From an uncultured Eubacteriales bacterium (lineage in GTDB: Bacteria > Bacillota > Clostridia > Peptostreptococcales > Anaerovoracaceae): a stretch of 6,946 bases of DNA. The position numbers were made by a program, and so were the translations under genes. The notes under the pieces were generated by a model, which ran no database searches, was not told where the DNA came from, and saw only the letters and a list, made by a program, of their open reading frames with translations. Below, piece after piece: positions 6,430 to 6,946 of the stretch. The first letter of the stretch is position 1; each line of letters begins with the position of its first letter. The stretch spans positions 1-6,946 of the forward strand of contig CADCOV010000008.1 in NCBI GenBank assembly GCA_902803185.1, given 5' to 3'.

Positions 6430-6442
6430 AAATGATAAAAGC

Positions 6443-6471
6443 ATTATATGCCCATCACCGGGAAATGTCAA
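6443..6471 (-). promoter_or_regulatory. Consensus sigma-A (sigma-70 type) promoter of the aro operon
   Basis: The minus strand has TTGACA (6471-6466), a 17-base spacer, and TATAAT (6448-6443). Both hexamers and the spacing match the consensus exactly. Counting 7 bases on from the -10 puts the start at an A near 6436, giving a 24-base untranslated stretch before the leader peptide. A promoter this strong fits a system in which output is set downstream by attenuation rather than by weak initiation. The first two bases of the -35 box are also the end of the inverted repeat at 6470-6501. Confidence 0.92.
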
Positions 6472-6501
6472 CGGCTTTTCGAAAAAAACCGAAAAGCCGT
6501 T
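6470..6501 (-). repeat. 12-bp inverted repeat between the LRR gene and the aro promoter
   Basis: AACGGCTTTTCG (6501-6490 on the minus strand) and CGAAAAGCCGTT (6481-6470) form a perfect 12-bp stem around the loop GTTTTTTT, starting 10 bases after the stop of the LRR gene. The position suits a terminator for that gene, but neither strand has the T-run expected after the stem; the only run of Ts is in the loop. Its distal arm overlaps the first two bases of the -35 box, so an operator is a possible alternative. Terminator is slightly the more likely reading. Confidence 0.6.
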
Positions 6502-6503
6502 GA

Positions 6504-6524
6504 GGAAAAGATCATTCCTTTTCC
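6504..6524 (-). repeat. Small hairpin spanning the LRR gene stop codon
   Basis: GGAAAAG (6524-6518) and CTTTTCC (6510-6504) form a 7-bp stem whose loop contains the TGA stop at 6514-6512. It directly precedes the 12-bp inverted repeat. The two together may help end transcription or protect the 3' end of the LRR message. It is AT-rich and could be chance. Confidence 0.3.
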
Positions 6525-6946
6525 AGCCGGTCCAGATAGTTGCCCCAGAAGTAGTCGGCGATGAAGGTGCCGTAGTAATCTGAGGGGATATAGACCCTGG
6601 CCCGGTTGGGGACGTTGTCGAAGAGTCCGACGCCGGGGATCAGGACGTTCGCGCCGGAGTCGTTGTCGATGTGGATCTCGGAAAGCCTCGGAGAACCGTC
6701 GAAGGCGCCCTGCATGATGCGGGTAATATTGGACTGGATATAGATGACGCGAAGATTGTCGCAGCCCTGAAAGGCGGTCTCGCCCAGGGCGACGACCTTC
6801 TGGCCGTCGATGAGCCAGGGGACCTCCAGGGTGTCCTTCGCCTTGCCCTCATCGTTGACGCCGGTGATCATCAGGCCTTCGTTGAAGACCTCCACGGTGA
6901 AACAGGCGGCGTCACGGCTGGAGCCGACCGCCTCCGGGGTGGGTAC
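6512..6946 (-). CDS. BspA-type leucine-rich-repeat protein, C-terminal part (cut by window edge)
   Basis: The reading frame is open from the window edge to the TGA at 6514-6512 and gives the last 144 residues of a longer protein; the GTG at 6895 that could look like a start is probably an internal Val codon. The middle contains LRR_5/BspA-like repeats: VVALGETAFQGCDNLRVIYI followed by ITRIMQGAFDGSPRLSEIHI, each with the pattern of Ala-Phe, small residue, Leu and a beta strand. Near the end, VYIPSDYYGTF resembles the closing segment of such repeat domains, where a final strand is followed by a Tyr-rich turn. No transmembrane segment or sorting motif is seen at the C-terminus. Such proteins are often secreted or surface-bound in gut bacteria, but the N-terminus is missing here, so location and role are unknown. 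The strong promoter downstream makes membership of the aro operon unlikely. Confidence 0.8.
   Translation of the reverse strand, partial: VPTPEAVGSSRDAACFTVEVFNEGLMITGVNDEGKAKDTLEVPWLIDGQKVVALGETAFQGCDNLRVIYIQSNITRIMQGAFDGSPRLSEIHIDNDSGANVLIPGVGLFDNVPNRARVYIPSDYYGTFIADYFWGNYLDRLEKE

Noticed and set aside
6220..6436. T-box riboswitch in the leader
   Set aside because: I looked for the AGGGTGGNACCGCG core and a specifier stem and saw neither; the space is filled by the leader peptide and its hairpins, and the leader is too short.
6251..6583. Plus-strand 110-codon frame across the leader
   Set aside because: It runs antisense through the promoter, leader peptide and terminator, has no ribosome site, and has no recognisable content.
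1..6946. CRISPR array, insertion sequence, tRNA or rRNA
   Set aside because: No spaced direct repeats, no transposase-like frame or terminal repeats, and no cloverleaf-like or rRNA-like segment; nearly all the sequence is accounted for by genes and the leader.

Overview
The window is one strand-coherent piece of a GC-rich bacterial chromosome. Every supported gene reads on the minus strand, so transcription runs from high to low coordinates. It holds an almost complete set of genes for making chorismate, phenylalanine and tyrosine, plus the 3' end of an unrelated leucine-rich-repeat gene. A perfect sigma-A-type promoter (TTGACA, 17 bp, TATAAT), strong AAAGGAG ribosome binding sites, the type of DAHP synthase (Thermotoga/Bacillus AroF-like with an N-terminal ferredoxin-like domain), clostridial-style AroC and EPSP synthase motifs, and a BspA-like repeat protein next door all suggest a high-GC member of the Clostridia, perhaps a gut Lachnospiraceae relative. 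That placement is inference; nothing here fixes the genus.

Layout in transcription order: (1) 6946-6512, C-terminal part of a BspA-type LRR protein, cut by the window edge. (2) 6511-6220, a 292-base control region with an inverted repeat, the consensus promoter, a 17-codon tyrosine-rich leader peptide (MRRSSYGYSYSYYFYAK), alternative RNA hairpins and an intrinsic terminator ahead of the first structural gene. (3) aroF, DAHP synthase. (4) tyrA, prephenate dehydrogenase. (5) aroB, 3-dehydroquinate synthase. (6) aroA, EPSP synthase. (7) aroC, chorismate synthase. (8) pheA, bifunctional chorismate mutase-prephenate dehydratase, whose stop codon is the first three bases of the window.

The six enzymes overlap or lie 4-23 bases apart and almost certainly form one operon. 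Together they cover entry into the shikimate pathway (aroF, aroB), its last two steps (aroA, aroC), and the commitment of chorismate to phenylpyruvate (pheA) and 4-hydroxyphenylpyruvate (tyrA). The middle steps (aroD/aroQ, aroE, aroK) and the final aminotransferase are not in the window; some may lie past position 1.

The most interesting feature is the leader. Six of 17 codons are Tyr, one is Phe, none is Trp. Downstream of the peptide the RNA can form either a terminator or a competing antiterminator, with spacing that suits ribosome-mediated attenuation. The operon therefore looks controlled by tyrosyl-tRNA charging through a trp-operon-like mechanism, rather than by the T-box riboswitch more usual for amino acid genes in Firmicutes. 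The predicted allosteric domain on AroF and the ACT domain on PheA would add feedback at the enzyme level.
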